Assembly (NCBI RefSeq): GCF_003173755.1
Contig: NZ_CP029553.1
Coordinates: 645,001-709,000 of the forward strand
Reading direction: 5' to 3'
DNA length: 64,000 nucleotides
DNA from: Methylobacterium terrae
GTDB taxonomy: Bacteria > Pseudomonadota > Alphaproteobacteria > Rhizobiales > Beijerinckiaceae
A program made the position numbers and the translations under genes. Positions 28,107 to 39,672 of the stretch are shown in pieces. Each line of letters starts with the position of its first letter. Position 1 is the first letter of the stretch. The notes under the pieces are model-generated. The model ran no database searches. It worked only from the letters and a program-made list of their open reading frames with translations, and had not been told where the DNA came from.

Positions 28107-28379
28107 ATGATGAAGACCCGCCTCGCCCTCGCCGCGGCCCTGCTGACCGTTGCCGCCGCCCCCGCCTTCGCCCAGGGCGGCTCGCCCTACAACCGCTCGG
28201 GCTCGCAGGCCGGCGGCCCGCTGGGCGGCATGGAGCGCGCCTACGGTGAGCCGGGCGGCGCACCCGCCGTCGACAGCACCGGCAGCGTCGTCGTGTATCC
28301 GCGCGACTCGCGCGGCATGATGGTCCGCGAGGTGCCCCCGGGCTACGCCCCGGCCGCTCCCTACGTGTACGGCCGCTGA
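28107..28379 (+). CDS. Small exported hypothetical protein
   Basis: This 90-residue protein has a clear Sec signal peptide (MMKTRLALAAALLTVAAAPAFA, cleavage after AFA) and a mature part rich in Gly, Pro and Tyr (GGSPYNRSGS, PGYAPAAPYVYGR). It is periplasmic or surface-associated; no family is recognised. Two ATGs (28107 and 28110) are adjacent, with an AGGA ribosome site. The gene is single and ends at a strong GC-rich hairpin. Confidence 0.7.
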   Translation: MMKTRLALAAALLTVAAAPAFAQGGSPYNRSGSQAGGPLGGMERAYGEPGGAPAVDSTGSVVVYPRDSRGMMVREVPPGYAPAAPYVYGR

Positions 28380-28436
28380 TCGAGCACGGGGCTCCCGTTC
28401 CGCCCCGTTCGGGAGCCCGCTCTCGCGAGCCGGCGA

Positions 28437-28475
28437 AGCCCGTCCCCGCCCCCGCGGGGGCGGGCTTTCCGTTTT
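28437..28475 (+). terminator. Intrinsic terminator after the small exported protein gene
   Basis: A perfect 9-bp stem (CCCGCCCCC/GGGGGCGGG, 28445-28464), flanked by an outer AAGCCCG/CGGGCTT pair, is followed by CTTTCCGTTTT. Confidence 0.75.
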
Positions 28476-28581
28476 ACGGCGTCCTGCGCGTGGCTTCGTG
28501 GCGTTATGGCTTGCCTTGAGGTGCGAGCCCGGTGTGAACTCCCGCGGCCCCGCGTCCCGCAGGATCCCGAGCCGCCCGCCG

Positions 28582-29547
28582 ATGACCGCACCCGCCTTTT
28601 CCGGCCCCATCGTCCTCGCCCACGCCGCCTACCGCCTCGGCGACGCCTACGCGGCGAAGGGCGCGCCTCAGCCCTTCGTCGAGGTGCGCGACCTCGCGGC
28701 GCTGGAGGCGGCGGTCGCGGAGGCCGAGGTGCTGGTGGTCTCGGGGCTGTGGCGCCATTCCCTGCTGGAGCGGGCGCCGCGCCTGCGCTTCATCCAGTCG
28801 GTCAGCGCCGGCACCGACCAGTTCCCGAAGGATCTCCTGCGCGAGCGCGGCATCCGGCTCGCCAGCGCGCAGGGCGGCAACGAGCGCGCGGTGGCCGAGC
28901 ACGCCCTGGCGCTGATGCTCGGCCTCACCCGGCACCTGGCCGAGGCCCTGCGCAACCAGGCCGAGGGGCGCTGGCGGCCGATGATCGCCGATCCGGCCGC
29001 ACGCGAGCGGGAACTGGGCGGGCGGACGCTGCTGGTGATCGGGCTCGGCCGCATCGGCGCCCGCATCGCCCGGCTGGCGCAGGCCTTCGACATGCGGGTG
29101 ATCGGCCTGCGCCGCCGCCCGCTCGAGCCCGGCGACCCGGTCGAGGCGGTGTTCTCCCCCGACCGGCTGCACGAGGCCTTGGCCCAGGCCGACGTGGTGG
29201 CGCTGTCCTGCCCGCTGACGCCGGAGACCGAGGGGCTGATCGACGAGGCGGCGCTCGCGGCGATGCGGCCGGACGCGCTACTGATCAACGTCGCCCGCGG
29301 CCGGGTGGTCGACCAGGACGCCCTGGCGCGGGCCCTCGCCGACGGCCGCATCGCCGGCGCCGGCCTCGACTGCTTCCACGAGGAACCGCTGCCGGCCGAC
29401 GCGCCGTTCTGGCGCATGCCGAACGTGATCGTCACGCCCCACAGCGCCGGGGAGACGAGCCTCTACGAGGGCCGGGTGATCGACCTGCTCGTCGAGAATC
29501 TCGGGCGGCTGCGGCGGGGGGAGGAGTTGGTCAACCCGGTGGCGTGA
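28582..29547 (+). CDS. D-2-hydroxyacid dehydrogenase (NAD-dependent)
   Basis: This 321-residue protein of the D-isomer 2-hydroxyacid dehydrogenase family has a Rossmann motif (IGLGRIGARIA, about residues 155-165), the catalytic arginine in NVARGRVVD, a glutamate downstream in the DCFHEEPL segment, and the catalytic histidine in TPHSAGETS. It interconverts 2-keto and 2-hydroxy acids (glyoxylate/hydroxypyruvate reductase-like); the exact substrate is unclear. The ATG at 28582 begins MTAPAFSGPIVLAHAAY; the ribosome site is weak. Neighbours do not reveal the pathway. Confidence 0.9.
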   Translation: MTAPAFSGPIVLAHAAYRLGDAYAAKGAPQPFVEVRDLAALEAAVAEAEVLVVSGLWRHSLLERAPRLRFIQSVSAGTDQFPKDLLRERGIRLASAQGGNERAVAEHALALMLGLTRHLAEALRNQAEGRWRPMIADPAARERELGGRTLLVIGLGRIGARIARLAQAFDMRVIGLRRRPLEPGDPVEAVFSPDRLHEALAQADVVALSCPLTPETEGLIDEAALAAMRPDALLINVARGRVVDQDALARALADGRIAGAGLDCFHEEPLPADAPFWRMPNVIVTPHSAGETSLYEGRVIDLLVENLGRLRRGEELVNPVA

Positions 29548-29679
29548 GGGGTCCGTCGAGGGGGCAACCGCCTCTCCTTCACGCCGGCACGCTCACCCCG
29601 CACGGCGGATCGCGCGCATCCCTCCTCTCCCCGCGCCTCGTCCGGAAAGCGGGCGGATCGGATCACGCCGGCCCTGCTC

Positions 29680-30099
29680 TCACCGGTCCAGCACCGCCCG
29701 GTCGTTCTTCGCCACGAGCGCCCTGAAGTACGGGGTCAGGTCGTTCTCCGACAGGCCGAAGGCCTGGGCGAACTGCATGATCAGGCGCTGCTCGCCCTCC
29801 TCCGCCTCGCCGTCGGCCATGGCGCTGTCGATCATGTTGAGGATGATGCAGAGCCGCTGGTCCGGGCGCAGGCGGGGCGCGGCATCGGCCAGGAACTGGG
29901 CCGGCTGGGTGGCGCGGGCGTACTTGACGGCGGAGTCGAGGTGCTGGCGCGTCGTGTTGCGGCCGAGCACCGACATCAGGTGGCCGATCTCCTCCGGGTC
30001 GATCTCGCCGTCGGCGCTCATGCAGTAGATCAGCGAGACCGCGAGGCAGGTCCGCGGCGTCAGGTCGAGCGAGGTCTGCGACTTGAACATGTTGAACAT
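29680..30099 (-). CDS. TerB-family (tellurite-resistance-like) protein
   Basis: This 139-residue all-helical protein has the TerB/DjlA N-terminal pattern: SLIYCMSADGEIDPEEIGHLMSVLG and IILNMIDSAMADGEAEEGEQRL, with two acidic DGE loops that bind metal in TerB homologues. No transmembrane segment is seen. TerB-like proteins act in stress or tellurite phenotypes, but the biochemical role is not established. The ATG at 30097-30099 follows an AGGGG stretch; a nearby in-frame ATG (residue 4) is also possible. It is a single-gene unit. Confidence 0.78.
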   Translation of the reverse strand: MFNMFKSQTSLDLTPRTCLAVSLIYCMSADGEIDPEEIGHLMSVLGRNTTRQHLDSAVKYARATQPAQFLADAAPRLRPDQRLCIILNMIDSAMADGEAEEGEQRLIMQFAQAFGLSENDLTPYFRALVAKNDRAVLDR

Positions 30100-30677
30100 C
30101 GTCGGGGGCCCCTGGCAAACGGCCAAATGCTCTGGCACGGCGCTGAGGCGATCCGTCAGCGCAGGCCGTCGATTACCGCAACGGTGCAGCGGTGTCGATG
30201 ATCCGCAAGCCCGTCGATCGCAAGTATTTTTCGAATGCCGAGTCTTCCTTCGGACGGGCGTGACACCCATATAAGCATCGATTTGTCTGATATACGTTCG
30301 ATGAGAGGGTTTAATCCCCGACCACTGTTTGAAAATACCGGCATGGGACCGCGCACCGCTCGAGGCGAGCGGAGCGGGTCCGGTCCGCTCGCCTCGGCGA
30401 TCAGGGCCGTGTGGCCGCAGGTACTGCGCCGCGTCGAGGCCGCAAAACGCAGCATAGCCCCCGGGGCCTCCCACGATTTTCTCGGCCCATACCGGGAGAG
30501 AAGCCGCATTTTCTCCCTGCCGCCACCGCCATAGCAAGATCAACTCTCGCTATACGTTCATTTAAAATCTCATTTCATTGACGGATCCCGGCACCGGTCG
30601 CATCGTAGCGACACCGAGCACGGGGGCCGCGACGCCCCGGCCGTGCATGTGCCCCCTGACCTTTCGGATCGACCCCC
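30100..30677. other. 578-bp intergenic region upstream of the ssu operon
   Basis: This region between divergent genes is less GC-rich around 30190-30310 and again at 30530-30590 just upstream of ssuE, where the ssu promoter is expected. The string TATACGTTC occurs twice (near 30289 and 30551) as a possible regulator half-site. No gene, hairpin terminator or known RNA is recognised. Confidence 0.4.
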
Positions 30678-31262
30678 ATGACGCGACCGCGCCTCGTCGG
30701 CTTCTCCGCCAACATCCAGCGGCCCTCGAAGACCCGCACCCTGGTCGAGGCGATCGCCGCCGAGGCCGCCGTGCGGCTGCCGGTCGAGGTGCGGATCTTC
30801 GACCTCGTCGATGCCGGCCCCGGCCTCGGGGCCGCGCTCACCCGCGACCAGCTCTCCCTGCCGGCCCGGCGCCTCGTCGAGGCGGTGGAGGAGGCCGACG
30901 CCCTCGTGGTCGGCACCCCCGTCTACAAGGGCGCCTATACGGGCCTGTTCAAGCACCTGTTCGACCTCGTCTCGCCCGAGGCCCTGGCCGGCAAGCCGGT
31001 GGCGCTCGCCGCCACCGGCGGCGGCCCGCGCCACGCCCTCGTGGTCGAGCACGCCTTGCGCCCGCTCTTCGGCTTCTTCACCGCCTTGACGGTGCCGACC
31101 GCGGTCTACGCCTCCGACCCCGATTTCCGCGAGGGCGGCCTCGACGCCGCGGCGATCCGCCAGCGGGTCGCCGAGGCGGGCGACCAGCTCGCGACCCTCG
31201 CCGGGGCCCGCGCCGCAGCCTCCGCCGCTCCCCTGGCGCGGGCCGCCGGGGGTGCCCGGTGA
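30678..31262 (+). CDS. ssuE: NADPH-dependent FMN reductase for sulfonate desulfonation
   Basis: This 194-residue flavodoxin-like reductase of the SsuE/MsuE family has GFSANIQRPSKTRTLVE at the N-terminus, VVGTPVYKGAYTGLFKHLFD for flavin contact, and ATGGGPRHALVVEHAL. It supplies reduced FMN to the two-component monooxygenase SsuD encoded downstream. It is the first gene of the ssuE-A-C-B-D cluster and overlaps ssuA by 4 bp (GTGA). Expression is typically induced by sulfate starvation. Confidence 0.92.
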   Translation: MTRPRLVGFSANIQRPSKTRTLVEAIAAEAAVRLPVEVRIFDLVDAGPGLGAALTRDQLSLPARRLVEAVEEADALVVGTPVYKGAYTGLFKHLFDLVSPEALAGKPVALAATGGGPRHALVVEHALRPLFGFFTALTVPTAVYASDPDFREGGLDAAAIRQRVAEAGDQLATLAGARAAASAAPLARAAGGAR

Positions 31263-32206
31263 TCGACCGCCGCAGCCTCCTGGCGGCGGCCCTCGCGGGG
31301 GCCGCCGCCCTGCCGGCCCGGGCCGCTCCGGCCGACACCCTGCGCATCGGCTACCAGAAGAACGGCACCCTGGTCGTCGCCAAGCAGCAGGGCGCGATCG
31401 AGGCGCGGCTCAAGCCCCTCGGCGTCGGCGTCACCTGGGTCGAGTTCTCGTTCGGCCCGCCGCTCCTCGAGGCGATCAGCCTGGGGGCCATCGACCTCGG
31501 TCCGACCGGCGACGCGCCGCCGATCTTCGCGCAGGCCGCAGGGTCGCCTCTGGTCTACGTGGCGGCGCAGGAGGCCGCGGGCTCGGGCGCCGCGATCCTG
31601 GTGCAGAAGGAATCCCCCATCCGCACCCTCGCGGACCTCAAGGGCAGGCGCGTCGCCTTCGCCAAGGCGTCGAGCGCGCACAACCTCACCATCGCGGCCC
31701 TGGAGAAGGCAGGCCTGACCTACGGCGACATCGAGCCGGTGACCCTGGCGCCGGCCGACGCCGCGGCGGCCTTCGCCCGCGGCAGCGTCGATGCCTGGAC
31801 GATCTGGGACCCGTACTTCGCCATCGCGGAGCTGCAGCCGACGACCCGGGTGCTGACGCTCGCCACCGACATCGCCAGGCCGAACAGCTTCTTCCTCGCC
31901 CACCGGAGCCTCGTCGCCGAGCGCGGGCCCGTGCTCGACGCGGCGCTCGACGCGCTCGCCGACATGGCGCGGTGGTGCGAGGCCAACCGGGGCGAGGTGG
32001 CGGCGATCCTCGCGAAGGGCACCGGCGTGCCGCTTCCCGCGACCCGCCGGGCCGTCGACCGAACCGACTACGTCATCGGCCCGATGACCGCGGGCGCGGT
32101 GGCCGAGCAGCAGCGCGTCGCCGACCGCTTCCACGCCCTCGGGTTGATCCCGCGCCCGATCCGGATCGCCGACGCGCTGCGCGCGCCCGTCCCCCAGAAC
32201 GGCTGA
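31259..32206 (+). CDS. ssuA: Sulfonate ABC transporter substrate-binding protein
   Basis: This 315-residue periplasmic binding protein has a signal peptide (VIDRRSLLAAALAGAAALPA, AxA cleavage near RAAPA) and the NMT1/SsuA fold: LRIGYQKNGTLVVAKQQG, EFSFGPPLLEAISLGAIDLG and WTIWDPYFAIAE. It captures aliphatic sulfonates for SsuBC. The start is a GTG whose last two bases overlap the ssuE stop, so translation is coupled. The following ssuC begins 7 bp after its stop. Confidence 0.92.
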   Translation: MIDRRSLLAAALAGAAALPARAAPADTLRIGYQKNGTLVVAKQQGAIEARLKPLGVGVTWVEFSFGPPLLEAISLGAIDLGPTGDAPPIFAQAAGSPLVYVAAQEAAGSGAAILVQKESPIRTLADLKGRRVAFAKASSAHNLTIAALEKAGLTYGDIEPVTLAPADAAAAFARGSVDAWTIWDPYFAIAELQPTTRVLTLATDIARPNSFFLAHRSLVAERGPVLDAALDALADMARWCEANRGEVAAILAKGTGVPLPATRRAVDRTDYVIGPMTAGAVAEQQRVADRFHALGLIPRPIRIADALRAPVPQNG

Positions 32207-32213
32207 GTTCCCG

Positions 32214-33005
32214 ATGCCCGCCCTCGCTCTCCCCTCCCCCGCGGCCGCCGCGCGGCGCCTCGCCCCCTGGCTGCTGCCGGCCGTGATCCTGATCGGCTGG
32301 CAGATCGCCGGCTCGGCCGGGCTGGTCTCGACCCGGCTGATGCCCGCCCCCCTCGACGTCGCCGCCGCCGGCTGGCGCATGGCCGAGACCGGCGAGCTCT
32401 GGACCAATCTCGGCGTCAGCTTCCTGCGGGCGGCGAGCGGCTTCCTGATCGGTGGCGGCATCGGCTTTGCCCTCGGGCTCGCCAACGGGCTGTCGCGCCT
32501 GTCGGACAGCCTCACCGACACCACGGTGCAGATGGTCCGCAACATCCCGCACCTGTCGCTGATCCCGCTGGTGATCCTGTGGTTCGGCATCGGCGAGGAA
32601 GCCAAGCTCTTCCTCGTCGCCCTTGGGGTGTTCTTCCCGATCTACGCCAACACCCTGCACGGTATCCGCTCGGTCGATCCGCAGCTCGTCGAGATGGGCC
32701 GGATCTACGGCATGTCGCGGCCCGAGCTGTTCTGGCGCGTGGTGCTGCCCGGCGCCCTGCCGTCGATCTTCGTGGGCCTGCGCTACGCGCTCGGCATCAT
32801 GTGGCTGACGCTCATCGTCGCCGAGACGATCTCGGCCTCCTCGGGCCTCGGCTACATGGCGATGCAGGCGCGCGAGTTCATGCTGGTCGACGTCGTGGTG
32901 CTGGCGATCCTGATCTACGCGCTGCTCGGCAAGGTCGCCGACCTGCTGACCCGCCGGCTCGAGCGCGCCTGCCTCGCCTGGAACCCGGCCTACCGCTCGG
33001 CCTGA
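32214..33005 (+). CDS. ssuC: Sulfonate ABC transporter permease
   Basis: This 263-residue inner-membrane permease has about six transmembrane helices. The cytoplasmic EAA loop for ATPase docking is seen as [20 protein letters not shown]. The sequence [20 protein letters not shown] is typical of the SsuC/TauC group. It forms the membrane channel with SsuB and SsuA. It starts 7 bp after ssuA and is followed by ssuB after 32 bp. Confidence 0.93.
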   Translation: MPALALPSPAAAARRLAPWLLPAVILIGWQIAGSAGLVSTRLMPAPLDVAAAGWRMAETGELWTNLGVSFLRAASGFLIGGGIGFALGLANGLSRLSDSLTDTTVQMVRNIPHLSLIPLVILWFGIGEEAKLFLVALGVFFPIYANTLHGIRSVDPQLVEMGRIYGMSRPELFWRVVLPGALPSIFVGLRYALGIMWLTLIVAETISASSGLGYMAMQAREFMLVDVVVLAILIYALLGKVADLLTRRLERACLAWNPAYRSA

Positions 33006-33037
33006 ACCACCCGCTCTCGCCTCCAGGGTCTCTCCCC

Positions 33038-33880
33038 ATGATCGCCAGCACCCTCCGCCGGTTCGAGGGCGTCGCACCCGCCCTCCCCGCCCGCCCGCGC
33101 CGCGAGGCCCAGAACAGCCCGGTCGCCCGGGAGATCGCCCGCGACCGGATGCCGGCGACCGGCCTCGGCATCACGCTGCGCGGCCTGTCCAAGTCCTTCG
33201 ACGGCGGTCCACCGGTGATCGACGGGCTCGACCTGCACATCCCGGCGGGCGAGTTCGTCGCCGTGGTCGGGCGCTCGGGCTGCGGCAAGTCCACCCTGCT
33301 GCGCCTGATCCTCGGCCTCGAGGCGCCGAGCGCCGGCCGTGTCGCCATCGAGGGCGGGGAAGCCCCGCGCCGGATCATGTTCCAGGAGCCGCGGCTCCTG
33401 CCCTGGGCGCGGGTCCTCGACAACGTCGCGGTCGGGCTCGGGCGCGACGGCTCGGCGGCCGGGCGGCGGGAGCGCGCCGGCGCAGCGCTTCACGAGGTCG
33501 GCCTCTCCGAGAAGGCGGGGCAGTGGCCCGCCACGCTCTCGGGCGGCCAGCGCCAGCGCGTGGCGCTCGCCCGCGCCCTCGTCAGCCGCCCGGGGCTCCT
33601 CGCCCTCGACGAGCCCCTCGGGGCGCTGGACGCGCTGACCCGCATCGACATGCAGGCGATGATCGAGCGGATCTGGCGCGCGCAAGGGTTCACCGCGCTC
33701 CTCGTCACCCACGACGTCGCGGAGGCGGTGGCGCTCGCCGACCGCATCCTCGTCGTCGAGGCCGGCCGCATCGCCCTCGACGTGCCCGTCACGGTGCCCC
33801 GCCCGCGCCGGCGCGGCGACCCGGAGCTCGCCGCCCTGGAGGGGCGGATCCTCGACCACCTGCTGGATGGGCGGATGTAA
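33038..33880 (+). CDS. ssuB: Sulfonate ABC transporter ATP-binding protein
   Basis: This 280-residue ATPase has a non-conserved N-terminal extension of about 43 residues before the ABC core. Walker A is GRSGCGKST (78-86), the Q-loop [10 protein letters not shown], the signature [15 protein letters not shown], Walker [13 protein letters not shown], and the H-loop LVTHDVAEA. It energises sulfonate uptake with SsuC. A shorter start at residue 38 (MPATGLG) would remove most of the extension. An inverted repeat element separates it from ssuD. Confidence 0.93.
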   Translation: MIASTLRRFEGVAPALPARPRREAQNSPVAREIARDRMPATGLGITLRGLSKSFDGGPPVIDGLDLHIPAGEFVAVVGRSGCGKSTLLRLILGLEAPSAGRVAIEGGEAPRRIMFQEPRLLPWARVLDNVAVGLGRDGSAAGRRERAGAALHEVGLSEKAGQWPATLSGGQRQRVALARALVSRPGLLALDEPLGALDALTRIDMQAMIERIWRAQGFTALLVTHDVAEAVALADRILVVEAGRIALDVPVTVPRPRRRGDPELAALEGRILDHLLDGRM

Positions 33881-33990
33881 TTCGCCCGAAGAAACCGTCA
33901 CTATCCGCGTCATACCGCATTGATCTGCACGATCACAAGATTAAAATCAGATAAAACATCCTTCTGATCTGCAATCATATCAATCGCGGG

Positions 33991-34143
33991 ATCCCCTCTC
34001 CCGTGTGGGAGAGGGGTAGGGGTGAGGGTGACACGCTTCAGCGTGAAGCTCGGATCGTCCCGCTGCCAGCACGACGCTTCGTGCCTTGTTGCGGAACCGT
34101 GTCACCCTCACCCCCTCCCCCTCTCCCACACGCGAGAGGGGAG
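33991..34143. repeat. Inverted-repeat palindromic element within the ssu operon
   Basis: A left arm at 33991-34035 (CCCTCTCCCGTGTGGGAGAG, then GGGTGAGGGTGACACG) is repeated inversely at 34100-34143 (GTGTCACCCTCACCCCCTCC and on), about 65 bp apart. Each arm folds on itself as well. The element lies in the 382-bp ssuB-ssuD gap and would form a large stem-loop in the operon mRNA, possibly uncoupling ssuD expression. A related element is at 55131-55340. Confidence 0.75.
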
Positions 34144-34262
34144 ATGTGCTCTATCTTCATTCGCGCAGATCAGGCGGAATTCGAAAAATTTCATGAAGCC
34201 GGCGCCGTCTCGTCTTGCTCCCCCGAGCAGACCGGCGCCCACCCCCTCACCGGAGTCTCCCC

Positions 34263-35426
34263 ATGACCGGCCAGACCGACGTCCTCTGGTTCCTGCCCAC
34301 CCACGGCGACGGCCGCTACCTCGGCGCCCAGGAAGGGGCGCGGGCCGTCTCCCTGCCCTACCTGCGCCAGATCGCGCAGGCGGCGGACGAGCTCGGCTAT
34401 TACGGCGTGCTCCTGCCGACCGGGCGCTCCTGCGAGGATTCCTGGGTCGTCGCCTCGGCGCTGGCGCCGCTGACGAAGCGCCTGCGCTTCCTGGTGGCGG
34501 TGCGGCCGGGCCTGCAACTGCCCGCCACCGCCGCCCGGATGGCCGCGACCCTCGACCGGATCTCGGACGGGCGGCTCCTCATCAACGTGGTCACGGGCGG
34601 CGATCCCGTCGAGCTGCGCGGCGACGGCGTGTTCCTCGCCCACGACGAGCGCTACGCCGTGACCGACGAGTTCCTGCGGGTCTGGCGCGGCCTCCTCTCC
34701 GGCGAGACCGTGACCTACCAGGGCGAGCACCTGCGGCTGGAGGACGGACGGCTGATCTTCCCGCCGGTGCAGAAGCCCTACCCGCCGCTCTATTTCGGCG
34801 GCTCGTCGCCGGCCGGGATCGAGGTCGCGGCCGAGCATTGCGACGTCTACCTGACCTGGGGCGAACCCCCGGCCGACGTGAGGGAGAAGATGACCCGGGC
34901 CCGCGAGGCGGCGGAGAAGCGCGGCAAGACCTTCTCGTACGGCATCCGCCTGCACGTCATCGTGCGCGAGACGGAAGGCGCGGCCTGGGAGGCGGCCGAG
35001 TCGCTGATCTCGCGCCTCGACGACGCCACCATCGCCAAGGCGCAGGCGACCCTGGCGCGCCAGGATTCCGTCGGCCAGAGCCGGATGATGCAGCTCCACG
35101 GCGGCCGGCGCGACAAGCTGGTGGTCTCGCCGAACCTCTGGGCCGGCGTCGGGCTGGTGCGGGGCGGCGCCGGCACCGCCCTCGTCGGCTCCCCCGACCA
35201 GGTCGCCGACCGGATGAAGGAGTACATCGATCTCGGCATCGACCGCTTCATCCTCTCCGGCTACCCGCACCTGGAGGAGGCCTACCGCTTCGCCGAGCTG
35301 GTCTTCCCCAAGCTGCCGCTCCGCAGCACCACCGGCACCGCGGCGACGGGCGCGCGCAACGACGGCCCGTTCGGCGAGGTGATCGCCAACGACATCGTGC
35401 CGGCGCGGGGGGTGGCGGCGCATTGA
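34263..35426 (+). CDS. ssuD: FMNH2-dependent alkanesulfonate monooxygenase
   Basis: This 387-residue bacterial-luciferase-like TIM barrel starts with [15 protein letters not shown], diagnostic for SsuD, and continues with [23 protein letters not shown] and [16 protein letters not shown]. It cleaves C1-C14 alkanesulfonates to aldehyde and sulfite using reduced flavin from SsuE. The C-terminal [14 protein letters not shown] is also SsuD-like. I chose the ATG at 34263 because the conserved protein begins there. The 382-bp gap from ssuB with a palindromic element suggests separate or attenuated expression. Confidence 0.93.
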   Translation: MTGQTDVLWFLPTHGDGRYLGAQEGARAVSLPYLRQIAQAADELGYYGVLLPTGRSCEDSWVVASALAPLTKRLRFLVAVRPGLQLPATAARMAATLDRISDGRLLINVVTGGDPVELRGDGVFLAHDERYAVTDEFLRVWRGLLSGETVTYQGEHLRLEDGRLIFPPVQKPYPPLYFGGSSPAGIEVAAEHCDVYLTWGEPPADVREKMTRAREAAEKRGKTFSYGIRLHVIVRETEGAAWEAAESLISRLDDATIAKAQATLARQDSVGQSRMMQLHGGRRDKLVVSPNLWAGVGLVRGGAGTALVGSPDQVADRMKEYIDLGIDRFILSGYPHLEEAYRFAELVFPKLPLRSTTGTAATGARNDGPFGEVIANDIVPARGVAAH

Positions 35427-35493
35427 GGAGGGTAACCTCCCGACCATATCAGGCGGGCCCCGTTCGACGGGCCGAGCGAAGTCGGACGGGCTC

Positions 35494-35913
35494 TCAGCCA
35501 CGCCACGGATCGATGACGGTGAGTCCGCAGCCACTGAACCCGCCGACATCGCGCGTCGCGATGCTCGCTCCCGCACTCGCGACCGTGGCCGCGATGAGCG
35601 CATCGAATCCTTCGATCGGCCGTCCGGCCTTGCCCCTGCTCGCGACGATCCGCGCATAGTGCGGGGCTGCATCCGCGTCGAACGGGAGGACGCGCCCGGC
35701 AAAGTCTTCCGCGAACATCACCTCGACCGGCACACCCAAGGTGTCGCGCCGCTTGCCCTGCGGCATCGCCGCGACTCCATGGAGGAGCTCAGCGCGCGTG
35801 ATGCTGGTCGTATAGAGGTTGTCGCGCGGCTGTGCCGACACCCAAGCCACTACGCTGGCATGCGGCCGGGGGCGCATCAACTCGGAGACGACGTTCGTAT
35901 CGAGAACGATCCT
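35494..35913 (-). CDS. PIN-domain toxin (VapC/FitB type) with apparently destroyed start codon
   Basis: The frame encodes a full PIN-domain ribonuclease: IVLDTNVVSE (D5), AELLHG (E42), GFDALIAA (D104) and IATRDVGGF (D122), the four acidic residues that hold magnesium. No ATG, GTG or TTG exists before the catalytic LDTN; the only candidate, TTG at 35878-35880, would lose it. The codon preceding IVLDTN is AGG (35911-35913) where homologues have ATG. Changing one base (plus-strand C35912 to A) restores ATG and also a TGA for the antitoxin frame. So the toxin is probably inactive or starts by an unusual codon. It would cut RNA if made. Confidence 0.7.
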   Translation of the reverse strand, partial: RIVLDTNVVSELMRPRPHASVVAWVSAQPRDNLYTTSITRAELLHGVAAMPQGKRRDTLGVPVEVMFAEDFAGRVLPFDADAAPHYARIVASRGKAGRPIEGFDALIAATVASAGASIATRDVGGFSGCGLTVIDPWRG

Positions 35914-36158
35914 CCGTCGAAGCGCGGCCGCGGACCGATCGCCACCGGCGGATGCGGCTCGAGCTCAACGCCACCGAGCGGCGCGAAGCGGCGGCGGATC
36001 GCCTCGGCCAGATCGACCGTCTCGCGTGGAGGTGGTGCGACGCTCTCGGCGAGGATCGCGCGCGCCTCCGCTTCGATGGAGCGGCCGTGGCGCGTGGCGC
36101 GCAGGCGCAGCGATTCTTCGACCTGGATATCGAGGTTACGGATCGTGAGCGTGGCCAT
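35877..36158 (-). CDS. FitA/VapB-like ribbon-helix-helix antitoxin, read through past its expected stop
   Basis: This 93-residue protein starts MATLTIRNLDIQVEESLRLR, the ribbon-helix-helix fold of FitA antitoxins, followed by HGRSIEAEARAIL, typical of this family. Family members are about 80 residues; here the expected TGA after residue 82 reads GGA, so the frame extends 11 residues over the toxin's first codons (GGSFSIRTSSPS). It should bind the toxin through its C-terminal tail and repress its own promoter. The tail change could weaken toxin binding. Confidence 0.78.
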   Translation of the reverse strand: MATLTIRNLDIQVEESLRLRATRHGRSIEAEARAILAESVAPPPRETVDLAEAIRRRFAPLGGVELEPHPPVAIGPRPRFDGGSFSIRTSSPS

Positions 36159-36224
36159 GGGCGATTCGCGTATGGGCAGGCCGGTTGTGTAGCGTGAAAG
36201 GCCGAACCCCGGCAGGGCCGCCCC

Positions 36225-39446
<3,222 letters not shown>

Positions 39447-39506
39447 GGTGAGACCGATCGACGGCTGACGGCAGAATCGCCAATACCCTTCCTCTCCCAC
39501 ACCACG

Positions 39507-39615
39507 ACCTCATCCTGAGGTGCGACTGAAAGGAGCCTCGAAGGAGGGCTCCAGGAATCGCGGAGACTTCTGAAGCCCTCCTTCGAGGCTGCTTCGCAGC
39601 ACCTCAGGATGAGGT
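39507..39615. repeat. 109-bp cruciform repeat element between imuB and dnaE2
   Basis: Outer arms ACCTCATCCTGAGGTGC (39507-39523) and GCACCTCAGGATGAGGT (39599-39615) are perfect inverted copies and each is itself partly palindromic. Inner arms AGCCTCGAAGGAGGGCT (39534-39550) and AGCCCTCCTTCGAGGCT (39574-39590) pair over 17 bp. The CCTCATCCTGAGG signature is a widespread rhizobial intergenic repeat (from memory). Confidence 0.85.
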
Positions 39616-39672
39616 CACGATTGGGATGAACTGCGTCGGCCGAAGCCGGCAAACTTCGGGAGACCGGCCGCA

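Noticed and set aside
35494..35880. TTG at 35878-35880 as the true toxin start
   Set aside because: It would delete the first catalytic aspartate (LDTN), and family alignment places the start 11 codons upstream.
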